From positions 124,001-188,000 of the forward strand of contig NZ_JABAEB010000009.1 of the NCBI RefSeq assembly GCF_012584455.1: a stretch of 64,000 bases of DNA, written 5' to 3'. Position numbers and translations under genes: made by a program. The notes under the pieces were generated by a model, which was not told the DNA's origin, searched no databases, and saw only the letters and a program-made list of their open reading frames with translations. Position 1 is the stretch's first letter. Each line of letters starts with the position of its first letter. The stretch is from Shewanella oncorhynchi (GTDB lineage Bacteria > Pseudomonadota > Gammaproteobacteria > Enterobacterales > Shewanellaceae). This document shows, one piece after another, positions 28,111-35,862 of the stretch.

Positions 28111-28707
28111 TTATATAGTTTCAATTATATCTTTTACATTACTCTGTGCTTGCTCAAGTATTTCTCTATAGACTCTAGCGACAATACATGAATGATCATT
28201 CGATTCAAACAATCGAAACACACTGGTTAGTAATGCCAAGCACTGACCTGGACTAAAATATTTATCAGGACAACTATACTTTCCCAAATCAGTACTTTTA
28301 TTGTGGACCCAGTGACGCCTTAGCGTATTCAAAGCCTTTAACTGAATATACAGATCACTATCAGTGACGTTAATTTGACCGAGATAAGTTTCTGCTAAAT
28401 ATTGGTATCTCACAACAGGCGAACATTTATTTTCTGCTTTAGTCTTAGATTCCTTTTCTATTACATAATCGTAATAGAATGCTTCAAGGGCCATTGCAGT
28501 GAACGTTTGAGCAATCAACCAACGTCCAGTCCAATTCGGGCAGTCAATATCTGCATTATCAATAGGTATTTCGTTAGGTGCGTACTTATGAACTAGAAAT
28601 TTGAAGTCTTCAGCCCAACCGTTAGCTTGTAGGATTACAACTCGGAGAATCATCCCGAGTCCAGTTTCCCTGACTTGAACCAAATCACAATCTATTTCTT
28701 TTAACAT
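28111..28707 (-). CDS. Unknown protein with R-x4-H motif
   Basis: 198 residues, mostly helical, unrecognised. The segment LNTLRRHWVHNKSTDLGKYS contains R-x4-H (RRHWVH), the spacing of the HEPN RNase motif, although the polar residue usually after the Arg is absent; this may be coincidence. It lies 65 bp upstream of the winged-helix-like gene on the same strand, and an imperfect inverted repeat (GCATAACGC ... GTTATGTGC) sits between them. A restriction to accessory regions seems likely from the surroundings. Toxin or abortive-infection roles are only conjecture. Confidence 0.55.
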   Translation of the reverse strand: MLKEIDCDLVQVRETGLGMILRVVILQANGWAEDFKFLVHKYAPNEIPIDNADIDCPNWTGRWLIAQTFTAMALEAFYYDYVIEKESKTKAENKCSPVVRYQYLAETYLGQINVTDSDLYIQLKALNTLRRHWVHNKSTDLGKYSCPDKYFSPGQCLALLTSVFRLFESNDHSCIVARVYREILEQAQSNVKDIIETI

Positions 28708-28739
28708 ATTCTCAAGTCCATACGAGAGTGATCACCACA

Positions 28740-29007
28740 TGACGCAAAATTCGTGACAGTATGGGGTCAATTGGAACGCTTGTATGGATAATAAACTCAC
28801 CTGATTACAAATAATTTCCAGTTTCGGGTAATGTGAGACCCAGGCTTTAGCTGCAACTAAAGCTTTCCTTGTCGTAGTTCGATTGAACGCTGGCTCCTCT
28901 ATTGAGAGACCGATAACAAGAAAGAACGCGACAAAGGACTCCAAGCAAAATACTCGAATAGTCTACTGGGTCTCGAACCCGCATTTGCAAGCAAGAGTTA
29001 GCTTATT
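28740..29007 (+). ncRNA. IS110 5-prime non-coding region (bridge RNA candidate)
   Basis: About 270 bp precede the IS110 transposase with no supported gene. In IS110-group elements the left non-coding end is transcribed as a structured bridge RNA that pairs with target and donor DNA. The stretch contains short self-complementary segments, for example GAGACCCAGGCTTTAGC with GCTAAAGC-like partners nearby and two GGGTC/GAGACC pieces. No boundary or fold has been proven; the call rests on the family. Confidence 0.3.
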
Positions 29008-29964
29008 ATGAAAACAACGTCTAATCAAAACATTAACGTAGGTGTTGATACTGGCAAGTTTCAACTCGACATTTATATCCGCCCTCTCAATATCTATTTC
29101 ACTGTATCGAACGATGAAAAAGGGATTAAAGAGGCTGTCAAAACCATTAAAAAATACACTCCTGAGCGCATCGTTATCGAAGCGACAGGTCGTCTTGAAA
29201 TGCCCTTCATTATGGCCTGCGCTGAGGCAAACTTACCTTTTGTCATCGCAAACCCTGTTCACATAAAACGCTTTGCTGGTGCCATTGGTCAACGGGCAAA
29301 AACTGACAAGCTTGATGCGCAACTTATAGCGCATTACAGCGAAGCGATTAAGCCGACCTTATCAACTTTAAAACCTGATGTAATGCGTGCTATGAGTGAT
29401 TTAGTCGCAAGACGAAATCAACTATTGGTGATGCAGACGATGGAAAAAAACCGCCTTCAAATATTGCCAAAAGAACTTGAAATGACCATTAAACCTATTT
29501 TAACGGCGTTCAAAAATCAGATTGAAAAGATTGAAATAAAAATCGTTAAACTCATTGAGTCAAACCCTGATTATCAAGCGAAAAATATACTGCTTCAGAG
29601 TATGAAAGGTATCGGTAAAATCGCCGCAGCTTCCATCATCAGTAACTTACCAGAATTGGGTTATATCAGTAACAAGGAAGCAAGCGCATTGGTCGGTGTG
29701 GCACCGATGAATAAAGAAAGCGGGCGCTTTAAAGGCATGCGAAAAATACAAGGAGGAAGGCATCAAGTGAGAACGGTTTTATATATGGCAATGATGTCAG
29801 CCATACAATCTAACCCGGTTTTTAAGAGCACCTATCAGCGATTAGTTGCCACAGGGAAACCTAAAAAAGTGGCTATCATTGCCTGTATTAGGAAGATGGT
29901 GGTGACGTTAAATTCGATGTTGAGAGACGGTGCCCTATGGGAAGCGCCAAAAGCGATAAATTAG
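29008..29964 (+). CDS. IS110-family transposase (DEDD recombinase)
   Basis: 318 residues. The N-terminal RuvC-like DEDD domain shows VGVDTGKFQLD (first Asp), RIVIEATGRLE (Glu) and TDKLDAQLIAHY (Asp pair); the C-terminal transposase_20 domain shows MKGIGKIAAASIISNLPELG, ASALVGVAPMNKESG and a serine in the following helical region. The frame is intact. Unlike DDE elements, IS110 members lack clear terminal inverted repeats and insert by an RNA-guided mechanism. It lies inside the candidate cargo block, oriented opposite to its neighbours. Confidence 0.92.
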   Translation: MKTTSNQNINVGVDTGKFQLDIYIRPLNIYFTVSNDEKGIKEAVKTIKKYTPERIVIEATGRLEMPFIMACAEANLPFVIANPVHIKRFAGAIGQRAKTDKLDAQLIAHYSEAIKPTLSTLKPDVMRAMSDLVARRNQLLVMQTMEKNRLQILPKELEMTIKPILTAFKNQIEKIEIKIVKLIESNPDYQAKNILLQSMKGIGKIAAASIISNLPELGYISNKEASALVGVAPMNKESGRFKGMRKIQGGRHQVRTVLYMAMMSAIQSNPVFKSTYQRLVATGKPKKVAIIACIRKMVVTLNSMLRDGALWEAPKAIN

Positions 29965-30001
29965 CTATTGACGCCATAGTCTCTTGTTATAAATCTGAAC
30001 T

Positions 30002-30940
30002 TTATAGATTTTGGTTGGCAATTTTGTCCATAAAACCAGAGATTAGAGCCAACGACTTTTTATTTTGACTAGCCTGCCTATACATGCACGCAGCGCGCCC
30101 AAAGCCCAATGCAGGTTCCTTTTCCTCATGAGAAAAGAATGCGCTCGAACTAAATTCAAATAAAATTCCCGCTACATTACGACCTGCGTTTTTGGCTGAT
30201 ACATCTTGCTGCTCTTTAGCGAAACCTGTAATTGCTTTTTGTATTTCCATGTCATACAAACGCACATCGCTAGTTGCTGTTACTGTGCCCTCAGGCAAAA
30301 GTACATCAGTCACGTCCATTGCTATCAAGCCATACTTATTTTTACGATTTAAACCAATGCGTGTATCAATCTGGTTTGATGCTTCTTTAATGCGAGTGGC
30401 TAACTTTTTCAAAGACTTTATACGTTTGCACTCTACGTACAATTTATCTTTATCAATAGTAACAACCACATCGCAATCATCTGTTAGATCAACTTCATAG
30501 CCGCCTTTGAGAAACCTAGAGGCAATATTCAGCTCAAACGCAAAATCTCGTGCAGGGTCATCATTCTGCCCCTTTTTGTTCTTTTTGATTGCTTCGGTAC
30601 GTATGCTCTTACCTGACATAACATGCTTAATACGATCTTTTAAACCCTCGTGCTTACCATCTTTAAAAGTATTCCATAATCGGATGATCTGGCACGCCTC
30701 GGTCACTGCTTGCATGAAGTGATAAAAATCATCAATTAAGTCTCGTTCCGTAGGCGCTTTAGCTCCTGGGTTAACAAATGTTTTTAGCAGCCGCTCGTAG
30801 TCGCCCATTCGAGTACTTTTATATGGAAAACCCATCTCTTCGGATAGCCATTTACATGCTTCTGAAAACTCTTTTTTACGGTCTGTAAACTCTCCGTGAT
30901 ACATTGCCGTTTTACTTATTTCTAAGGTTGAAATATTCAT
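30002..30940 (-). CDS. PD-(D/E)XK nuclease-like protein
   Basis: 312 residues, family not named with certainty. Residues about 130-175 show the order typical of PD-(D/E)XK nucleases: FAFELNIASRFLKGGYEVDL (helix with Glu), then DCDVVVTIDKDKLYVECKRI, giving D-x(n)-E-C-K with basic residues after it. The rest is helical with no helicase or methylase partner beside it. A nuclease fold in an accessory island suggests a defence or DNA-processing role, but substrate and target are unknown. An AATCCTCC-complement (GGAGGATT) ribosome site precedes the ATG. It lies 37 bp from the IS110 transposase stop and is convergent with it. Confidence 0.6.
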   Translation of the reverse strand: MNISTLEISKTAMYHGEFTDRKKEFSEACKWLSEEMGFPYKSTRMGDYERLLKTFVNPGAKAPTERDLIDDFYHFMQAVTEACQIIRLWNTFKDGKHEGLKDRIKHVMSGKSIRTEAIKKNKKGQNDDPARDFAFELNIASRFLKGGYEVDLTDDCDVVVTIDKDKLYVECKRIKSLKKLATRIKEASNQIDTRIGLNRKNKYGLIAMDVTDVLLPEGTVTATSDVRLYDMEIQKAITGFAKEQQDVSAKNAGRNVAGILFEFSSSAFFSHEEKEPALGFGRAACMYRQASQNKKSLALISGFMDKIANQNL

Positions 30941-31010
30941 AATCCTCCGAACTCAAGTGATTTATAACGATTAAGCTAACTGACGAAATGAGCGACAGTT
31001 GAGCGCATTT

Positions 31011-31469
31011 TTAGCCGTTACCACAGTTCTTTTTCATGTTTGCCAGCATTTTTTCATTGACCTTAATGCGAGTTTGGAGCTGCTTGCTGGTAAGTGAGCG
31101 CATTCTCATTGTGTCGATTGAGAAATTATACTCCCACTCATTTATCCAGCTCTTTTCATATGCATGTCTAATGGCTTCAGCATTAAGTGACTTTTGGTTG
31201 TCTTTTCGGACTCTCTTGACGGCTTGGAATATTAGGTCTGATGGCAGTCCTATAAATTTCTTAACGCAGCAATTGCCAACGGTTGCAAATTGACCGTTAA
31301 GCTTGTTTTGAAGGGTGCAAACTTCAATTATTGGGAAGTGACCGCACAAGCAGGTTTCCGGATCCTCCGCTTCGTATATTTGATACAGGGACCACTCAAG
31401 CTTCGCCAGGTCCCAAATTGCTGCATTAGAACTTTTTAGGATCTCTTCCGTCAGTTTGTATTGGGACAT
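31011..31469 (-). CDS. Unknown small protein with Cys cluster
   Basis: 152 residues, function unknown. A compact cluster CLCGHFPIIEVC ... VGNCCVKKFIGL offers four or five cysteines and a histidine that could bind zinc. Similar C-x-C-G-H / N-C-C-V-x-K-F proteins occur, as I recall, in phage- and plasmid-derived regions. The remainder is basic and helical (KLTEEILKSS, RIKVNEKMLANMKKNCGNG). It precedes the nuclease-like gene on the same strand, with 70 bp between containing an inverted repeat (GCTAACTG / CAGTTGAGC). Confidence 0.55.
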   Translation of the reverse strand: MSQYKLTEEILKSSNAAIWDLAKLEWSLYQIYEAEDPETCLCGHFPIIEVCTLQNKLNGQFATVGNCCVKKFIGLPSDLIFQAVKRVRKDNQKSLNAEAIRHAYEKSWINEWEYNFSIDTMRMRSLTSKQLQTRIKVNEKMLANMKKNCGNG

Positions 31470-31925
31470 TATGCCTCTTTGCAGCTAATGTTCGATGAGT
31501 GTTCATGCGCGTTACCAGTGAAAGCGCGCACAGTTAACTATCTGTATATAAATAACTTATCAGCTTTCTATCAAATACACCATCAGGAAAAACGCGCATG
31601 TGTGTTTTTCAAATCTATTAACCAAAAGTAGATTTAATTAATTGATTTTATGAGATTCTATCAGTTTGATTAATGCGTACTGATTTTGTGGTTCAAATCA
31701 CCCCCAAATATCTAAATTTAAATACGACTGTATACCCGCACATTGTTAGGCGATTTACTGTAGAACCAAACATTGAGTAAATAGATGAGAATTTGTATGG
31801 CAACTTGTTTGTAAGTTTGCTATTCACACTGCCGAGTGCTAGCAAGCTTTGGGGCAATTTCGATTTAGAAATGGCAGCGTAACTATGCGATCGCTGCCAT
31901 TTTAGTATCAAACTTATTGCTCCCC

Positions 31926-32017
31926 CCACAGTTACAGCTGAACAATTCACAGATAGAGAGTCATTAAAGGCCGCTAAAAAATTTGCGCAAGATCTAGGGA
32001 AGGATTTAAGAAGATAG
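31926..32017 (+). pseudogene. Truncated gene end (unknown)
   Basis: An open plus-strand stretch encodes APPTVTAEQFTDRESLKA, continues AKKFAQDLGKDLRR and stops at TAG. It has the composition of a protein C-terminus, but an in-frame stop about 15 codons further upstream and the lack of a start leave only a remnant. The family is not recognised. Confidence 0.3.
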
Positions 32018-32144
32018 GTCGCTAGTAACGAATGCTGGATACTCAGCTAAGCAACTTTTCAATACCCATTTTGATTCACTGGTGGCTAGATTAGCAATAC
32101 AACCAATACTATTTAGAGCAATTGTCAGTTTGCAAAGGCTTAAT

Positions 32145-32243
32145 AGTCATTTGTAGTAAAGTTACATTTTTCACTTGAGTTATTTTGCGGCTGCTCCTAT
32201 TTGTCAGACTATGGGTACATTTTATGTCGACGTATGGTTACAT
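32145..32243 (-). repeat. TnsB-site-like repeats, candidate transposon end
   Basis: Two abutting 23-bp imperfect direct repeats (32198-32220 and 32221-32243) agree at 16 of 23 positions. Read on the minus strand their cores are ATGTACCCATAGTCTGACA and ATGTAACCATACGTCGACA. A third, weaker copy (32145-32167) shares the GTTACAT edge. The ACC(C)ATA-n-TGA(C/T)A form resembles TnsB-binding sites at I-F3 transposon ends as I remember them from Tn6677. The terminal TGT expected at a true end is not seen, so the outermost bases may be altered or the end lies elsewhere. No mate was found on the left side. Confidence 0.5.
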
Positions 32244-32499
32244 CATTTAGCTAAGTAATTGTTTCTGTATATGCTGCTATGTCATAGTTTGGTTTCAGCG
32301 ACACTTTCAGTGACAACGGCTAGCCCATGTCGATTTTTCAGTTTTATGGGCTATTTTCTTTTTTATACCCACTTGTGATTTTTTATATGAAACTCATTCC
32401 TCTGCTAAAACAGCCGCGTATTCACTGACTATTCTAATGTAAAACTTCTCATAACATTATGTTTCGTATTAACAATTTTGTTTATAAAGAGGATTTGCA

Positions 32500-33147
32500 A
32501 TGCAGAAAAAGCATTGGTCAAAAGTTCAGTTATTGCACGAGGTGGTCACCAATCCCAATATCATAGTCAAAGGTCAACATAGCTATTACAGTGATTGCTG
32601 GGATGCAGGCTTTGAGGGAGCAGCAGTGAGATATCTTCATGGCGATGAAGTGAGCCGTGAGTGGGAGCCTAAGTGGTCTATCGATAAACTTTATATCGGG
32701 AACTATGTGTGTATCGCCGCCGAAGTTGTGATCTTAATGGGCGGAAATCATACGCATAGAGCGGATTGGTTTTGTTTATATCCCTTTATAGATTTCATCG
32801 AGGAGGCCTATGTAGGCAAAGGTGATACTCATATTGGTGATGGGGCTTGGTTAGGCATGAGATGTATGCTGATGCCTGGGGTGACGATAGGTGAAGGTGC
32901 GGTTGTTGCCGCAAATAGTGTTGTCACCCAAAATATCGAACCCTACAGTATTGTGGCGGGATCACCCGCGAAATTAATCAAGTATCGGTTCGATAAAGAC
33001 GTTATTACTGAGTTACTGGCGTTAAAAATCTACGATTGGCCTGCCGAAAAGTTTGATAGCTTAAAGCAGCATATGTGTTCGGCGGATTTTGACGCGCTCA
33101 GCAAAGCGATCACTCTCTATGACCAATCTGTACATCAAAATAAATAA
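32500..33147 (+). CDS. CatB-like (type B) acetyltransferase
   Basis: 215 residues of the xenobiotic acetyltransferase (hexapeptide-repeat) family that includes CatB chloramphenicol and Vat streptogramin acetyltransferases. Typical stretches are NPNIIVKGQHSYYSD near the N-terminus, the catalytic-His loop MGGNHTHRADWFCLYPF near residue 86, left-handed beta-helix repeats (THIGDGAWLGMRCMLMPG, VTIGEGAVVAANSVV) and PYSIVAGSPAKLIKYRF. An acetyl-CoA-dependent trimeric enzyme is expected. Whether it confers drug resistance cannot be judged from sequence. GAGGA lies upstream of the ATG. Confidence 0.85.
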   Translation: MQKKHWSKVQLLHEVVTNPNIIVKGQHSYYSDCWDAGFEGAAVRYLHGDEVSREWEPKWSIDKLYIGNYVCIAAEVVILMGGNHTHRADWFCLYPFIDFIEEAYVGKGDTHIGDGAWLGMRCMLMPGVTIGEGAVVAANSVVTQNIEPYSIVAGSPAKLIKYRFDKDVITELLALKIYDWPAEKFDSLKQHMCSADFDALSKAITLYDQSVHQNK

Positions 33148-33163
33148 CCGTTAGCCCCAAAGC

Positions 33164-33191
33164 GAAAGGTCGCGCTCAGTCGAGGCCTTTC
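33164..33191. terminator. Weak hairpin between acetyltransferase and LysR genes
   Basis: GAAAGG / CCTTTC with a 16-base spacer between two convergent genes. The stem is short and the T-run poor; the position suggests a terminator. Confidence 0.35.
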
Positions 33192-33193
33192 AC

Positions 33194-34150
33194 TTATTCT
33201 GCCTTAAATCTGCTTTTTGGCGTTTTGGCTAGTTCCACCAGTTCTTCGATGATCACCCGTAGCTTGGGTTGGAGGTAAGGGGTTTTAAGCCAAATCAAGT
33301 GGATGGGTGTGTCGTCACTGGCGAGTTCGTCCAGTACCGAGATAAGTTCACCAGTTTTAAGATAGTCCTCAACCAACCATATTGGCACTTGCGCTAAACC
33401 CACTCCCGCCAGTGTGGCCGCTAAAATGGCTTCGCAATCAGCGATTTCGTGGCGTACTGGAATGTCATAAGCCTCGATGATCCCATCCTCATTTTTAAGT
33501 AACCAGCGATGTTGCTGCCCAAGCGGCCAGCCGACAATGCATTGGTGCTGGCTGAGATCATCTTTGCCTTGTGGCGTACCAAGTCGAGCGAAATAGGCGG
33601 GAGATGCGCAGATCACTCGGCGTTGTTCTCCTAATCTACGGGCGACTAAATCCACAGTGTCGCCGAGTTGTCCGACACGCACCGCCAAATCAATGCCGCC
33701 ACTAAACAAATCGGTCGCTCTATCGTTAAAGGTAATGGATAACTCGAGCTTGGGATATTTTTGCGATAGTGATAATAGGGTTGGCAGTATATATCGCCGC
33801 CCAAACGTCACAGGTAAATCCACTCGCACTCGACCTGAGGGAATTTGCTGTTCGCTGCCGAGTCGGCTCTGTGCATTGTCTAGGATTGCCATGGCATTTT
33901 GGCAATCTGTGAGATACGAATCGCCATCATTGGTTAAGCTCACACGCCTTGTGGTGCGGTGCAGCAGCTTAGTGCCTAAGCGGGTTTCTAATCGTACTAT
34001 GCTTTTACTGAGCGCCGAACCTGTCATGCCTAACGCCTGCGCCGCTAAGGTAAAACTGCCGAGCTGGGCAACTGTGACGAAATGGCGTATCTCAACAAAT
34101 TGATTATTTATCACGGCAATTAATTCCTTGAAGGACTTAGTGATGGTCAT
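33194..34150 (-). CDS. LysR-family transcriptional regulator
   Basis: 318 residues. The N-terminal winged helix-turn-helix is clear (FVEIRHFVTVAQLGSFTLAA, then QALGMTGSALSKSIVRLETR), followed by a substrate-binding-type effector domain (GRVRVDLPVTFGRRYILPTL, DLAVRVGQLGD). The first ATG gives 24 residues before the usual LysR start; a GTG at 34114 with GGAA upstream would give a more typical N-terminus. It is divergent from the SDR gene with about 150 bp between, so it probably controls that gene and itself. The effector is unknown. Confidence 0.9.
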   Translation of the reverse strand: MTITKSFKELIAVINNQFVEIRHFVTVAQLGSFTLAAQALGMTGSALSKSIVRLETRLGTKLLHRTTRRVSLTNDGDSYLTDCQNAMAILDNAQSRLGSEQQIPSGRVRVDLPVTFGRRYILPTLLSLSQKYPKLELSITFNDRATDLFSGGIDLAVRVGQLGDTVDLVARRLGEQRRVICASPAYFARLGTPQGKDDLSQHQCIVGWPLGQQHRWLLKNEDGIIEAYDIPVRHEIADCEAILAATLAGVGLAQVPIWLVEDYLKTGELISVLDELASDDTPIHLIWLKTPYLQPKLRVIIEELVELAKTPKSRFKAE

Positions 34151-34298
34151 TTTAGTGACTTAATCATGGGAAGTGAATCGCGTAAGCTACTACCACAGTA
34201 TGAAAAAGAGCGTTAACTAACGGGCGATCGCCATTTTGTGATTGATTAACAACGCTTTTTTATACCATAGATTTTTATCCCTATTGAGTGAGCTAACT

Positions 34299-35048
34299 AT
34301 GAAATCGTCGAATAATTTGCAAGGTAAAGTGGCTTTTGTACAAGGTGGTAGTCGTGGTATCGGTGCCGCCATCGTTAAACGTTTAGCGAGTGACGGCGCA
34401 GCAGTTGCCTTTACCTATGTTTCATCTGAAGCCCAATCACAATTGCTTGTTGACGAAGTTATCACCCATGGTGGTCAAGCCATTGCCATTAAGGCCGACA
34501 GCACAGAGCCTGATGCGATTCGTCGTGCCATCCGCGAGACCAAAGAGCATTTCGGTGGCTTAGATATAGTGGTCAATAATGCGGGCACGTTGATTTGGGA
34601 TAGCATCGAGAACCTGACGTTAGAGGACTGGGAGCGAACAATTAACACTAATGTGCGCAGTGTGTTTGTGGCGAGCCAAGAAGCCGCGCTGCACATGAAT
34701 GACGGCGGCCGGATCATCAATATCGGTAGCACAAACGCTGAGCGTATTCCGTTTGTAGGTGGTGCGATTTACGGCATGAGTAAATCGGCCTTAGTCGGTT
34801 TGGCCAAAGGACTCGCGCGGGATTTAGGCCCTCGAGCTATTACGGTGAACAATATTCAGCCTGGACCTGTGGATACCGATATGAACCCTGATAACGGTGA
34901 TTCATCCGAGCCCGTTAAGGCGATAGGCGCACTAGGGCGTTACGGTAAAGCCGAAGAGATCGCCAGCTTTGTCGCCTTTATTGCGGGCCCAGAAGCGGGC
35001 TATATCACAGGGGCGAGTTTGATGATTGATGGTGGGTTTTCTGCATAA
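34299..35048 (+). CDS. Short-chain dehydrogenase/reductase (SDR)
   Basis: 249 residues, classical SDR. NAD(P)-binding motif GGSRGIGAAI, the NNAG motif (VVNNAGTLIW) and the catalytic YGMSK are present, with the serine in INIGSTNAER. The PG motif (IQPGPVDTDMNPD) and a C-terminal GYITGASLMIDGGFSA complete the 3-oxoacyl-ACP-reductase-like class. I use the ATG at 34299 because the product then begins right before the first beta strand (MKSSNNLQGKVAFVQGG). The substrate is unknown. It is divergent from the LysR gene, a common regulator-target layout. Confidence 0.88.
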   Translation: MKSSNNLQGKVAFVQGGSRGIGAAIVKRLASDGAAVAFTYVSSEAQSQLLVDEVITHGGQAIAIKADSTEPDAIRRAIRETKEHFGGLDIVVNNAGTLIWDSIENLTLEDWERTINTNVRSVFVASQEAALHMNDGGRIINIGSTNAERIPFVGGAIYGMSKSALVGLAKGLARDLGPRAITVNNIQPGPVDTDMNPDNGDSSEPVKAIGALGRYGKAEEIASFVAFIAGPEAGYITGASLMIDGGFSA

Positions 35049-35099
35049 GTTTTGCCTGTATTTATCTTTTAGGCAAAAAGTTTGATTCCAATCATTAAT

Positions 35100-35131
35100 A
35101 AGCCTGCACAAGAGTCACTCTGGCGGGCTTT
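35100..35131 (+). terminator. Terminator after the SDR gene
   Basis: AAGCCTGC / GCGGGCTT stem (one G-T pair) followed by TTAC. A second hairpin, TTTGCCT / AGGCAAA followed by AAG, lies nearer the stop at 35051-35077. Either could end the SDR transcript. Confidence 0.5.
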
Positions 35132-35179
35132 ACTTAAGCTGTGGCTAGTTATGAAAAATCAATATGTTAGAGCATAAAA

Positions 35180-35414
35180 ACTCGTTGAGTATGATGGTAA
35201 GACCTTAGGTCGTTGTTACTCAAATTATCCGTCAGCAAAGCGTGGTTTTATTGAAATGGTGGACTATGGCTTGACTCAGGCAAGGCAAAATAATTTGCTT
35301 GTTGATGAACTATTGTTACAATCCGCCGGTCTTATCTTCAGCTATCTGTTGAAAGACACTCATTTTTTATCTTTATTATCAAAGAATAAGACGAAGGGAA
35401 ATCCAAATTTCTAA
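35180..35414 (+). pseudogene. Coding-like fragment without a start
   Basis: A plus-strand frame of about 75 codons runs from an in-frame stop through EYDGKTLGRCYSNYPSAKRG, FIEMVDYGLTQARQNNLLVD, ELLLQSAGLIFSYLLKDTHF and ends at TAA. It looks like genuine protein (amphipathic helices) but has no start codon before residue 25 and no recognised family. Either it is a truncated gene or it begins at an internal ATG. Confidence 0.35.
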
Positions 35415-35448
35415 GTTATCGACTAAGCAAACAGGCAACTTATGGGGC

Positions 35449-35862
35449 GTGATGGTGTTTACCATTCTGACCTTGTTCTGTTTGACTCAAAATAGTGGAA
35501 TACTTAACTTGTTGCTCAAGGAGTCGAGCGCGCAAGCGATGTCGGCTACGTCTTTTTCTGGTGCTGGTTTTAGCGCCAACTCAGTTTTAAACTCAAGTTC
35601 AGCTTCAAACAATATGGCTAGCCACGCCGATGCTCAAGCGGCAGGTACTGAGCTGGTCAAAAGTGAACCTAAAAAATGTGAATTGTCTGAGAAATCGATC
35701 CGAACCTGTATCGACACTCCGAGTACCATCCCATTTCTTATCCTGCTGTTCCTACTGCCGTTACTTCCCCGCGCCTCCCGCGTGATAACACTGTTACCCA
35801 TACAAGGTTATCAAGCTAAACCTAGGCGAATACATCTCACACATTGTCGCTTTCAAGAATAA
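35449..35862 (+). CDS. Unknown protein upstream of scsB
   Basis: 137 residues, not recognised. A short hydrophobic N-terminus (VFTILTLFCLTQNSGILNLL) could be a signal or anchor, then comes a low-complexity Ser/Ala region, a pair of cysteines (KKCELSEKSIRTC) and a strong membrane helix (IPFLILLFLLPLLP). The start is GTG or the adjacent ATG. Its position before the scs genes and its two cysteines fit a part in envelope redox or copper handling, but this is only position-based. Confidence 0.45.
   Translation: MMVFTILTLFCLTQNSGILNLLLKESSAQAMSATSFSGAGFSANSVLNSSSASNNMASHADAQAAGTELVKSEPKKCELSEKSIRTCIDTPSTIPFLILLFLLPLLPRASRVITLLPIQGYQAKPRRIHLTHCRFQE

Larger units (their letters stand above)
31470..32499. 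other. Gene-poor right part of the island
   Basis: About 1 kb without an intact gene. It holds a short coding-like tail at 31926-32017, the transposon-end-like repeats near 32.2 kb, and at 32250-32499 the upstream region of the acetyltransferase gene. An 85-codon open frame on the minus strand (31693-31950) is not supported. Confidence 0.5.

Noticed and set aside
28732-28944. 70-codon minus-strand frame upstream of the IS110 transposase.
   Set aside because: It lies in the expected non-coding end of the IS110 element and shows no protein features.
30978-31008. Hairpin GCTAACTG / CAGTTGAGC between the Cys-cluster and nuclease-like genes, considered as attC or terminator.
   Set aside because: The core GTTAGCT does not match GTTRRRY and the hairpin is too short. 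As a terminator it would face the wrong strand for its T-run.
31693-31950. 85-codon minus-strand frame near the right end of the island.
   Set aside because: Its composition (Ser/Lys-rich, no start signal) does not support a gene; a GTTAGGC on the opposite strand suggested an integron remnant, but no partner core site was found.
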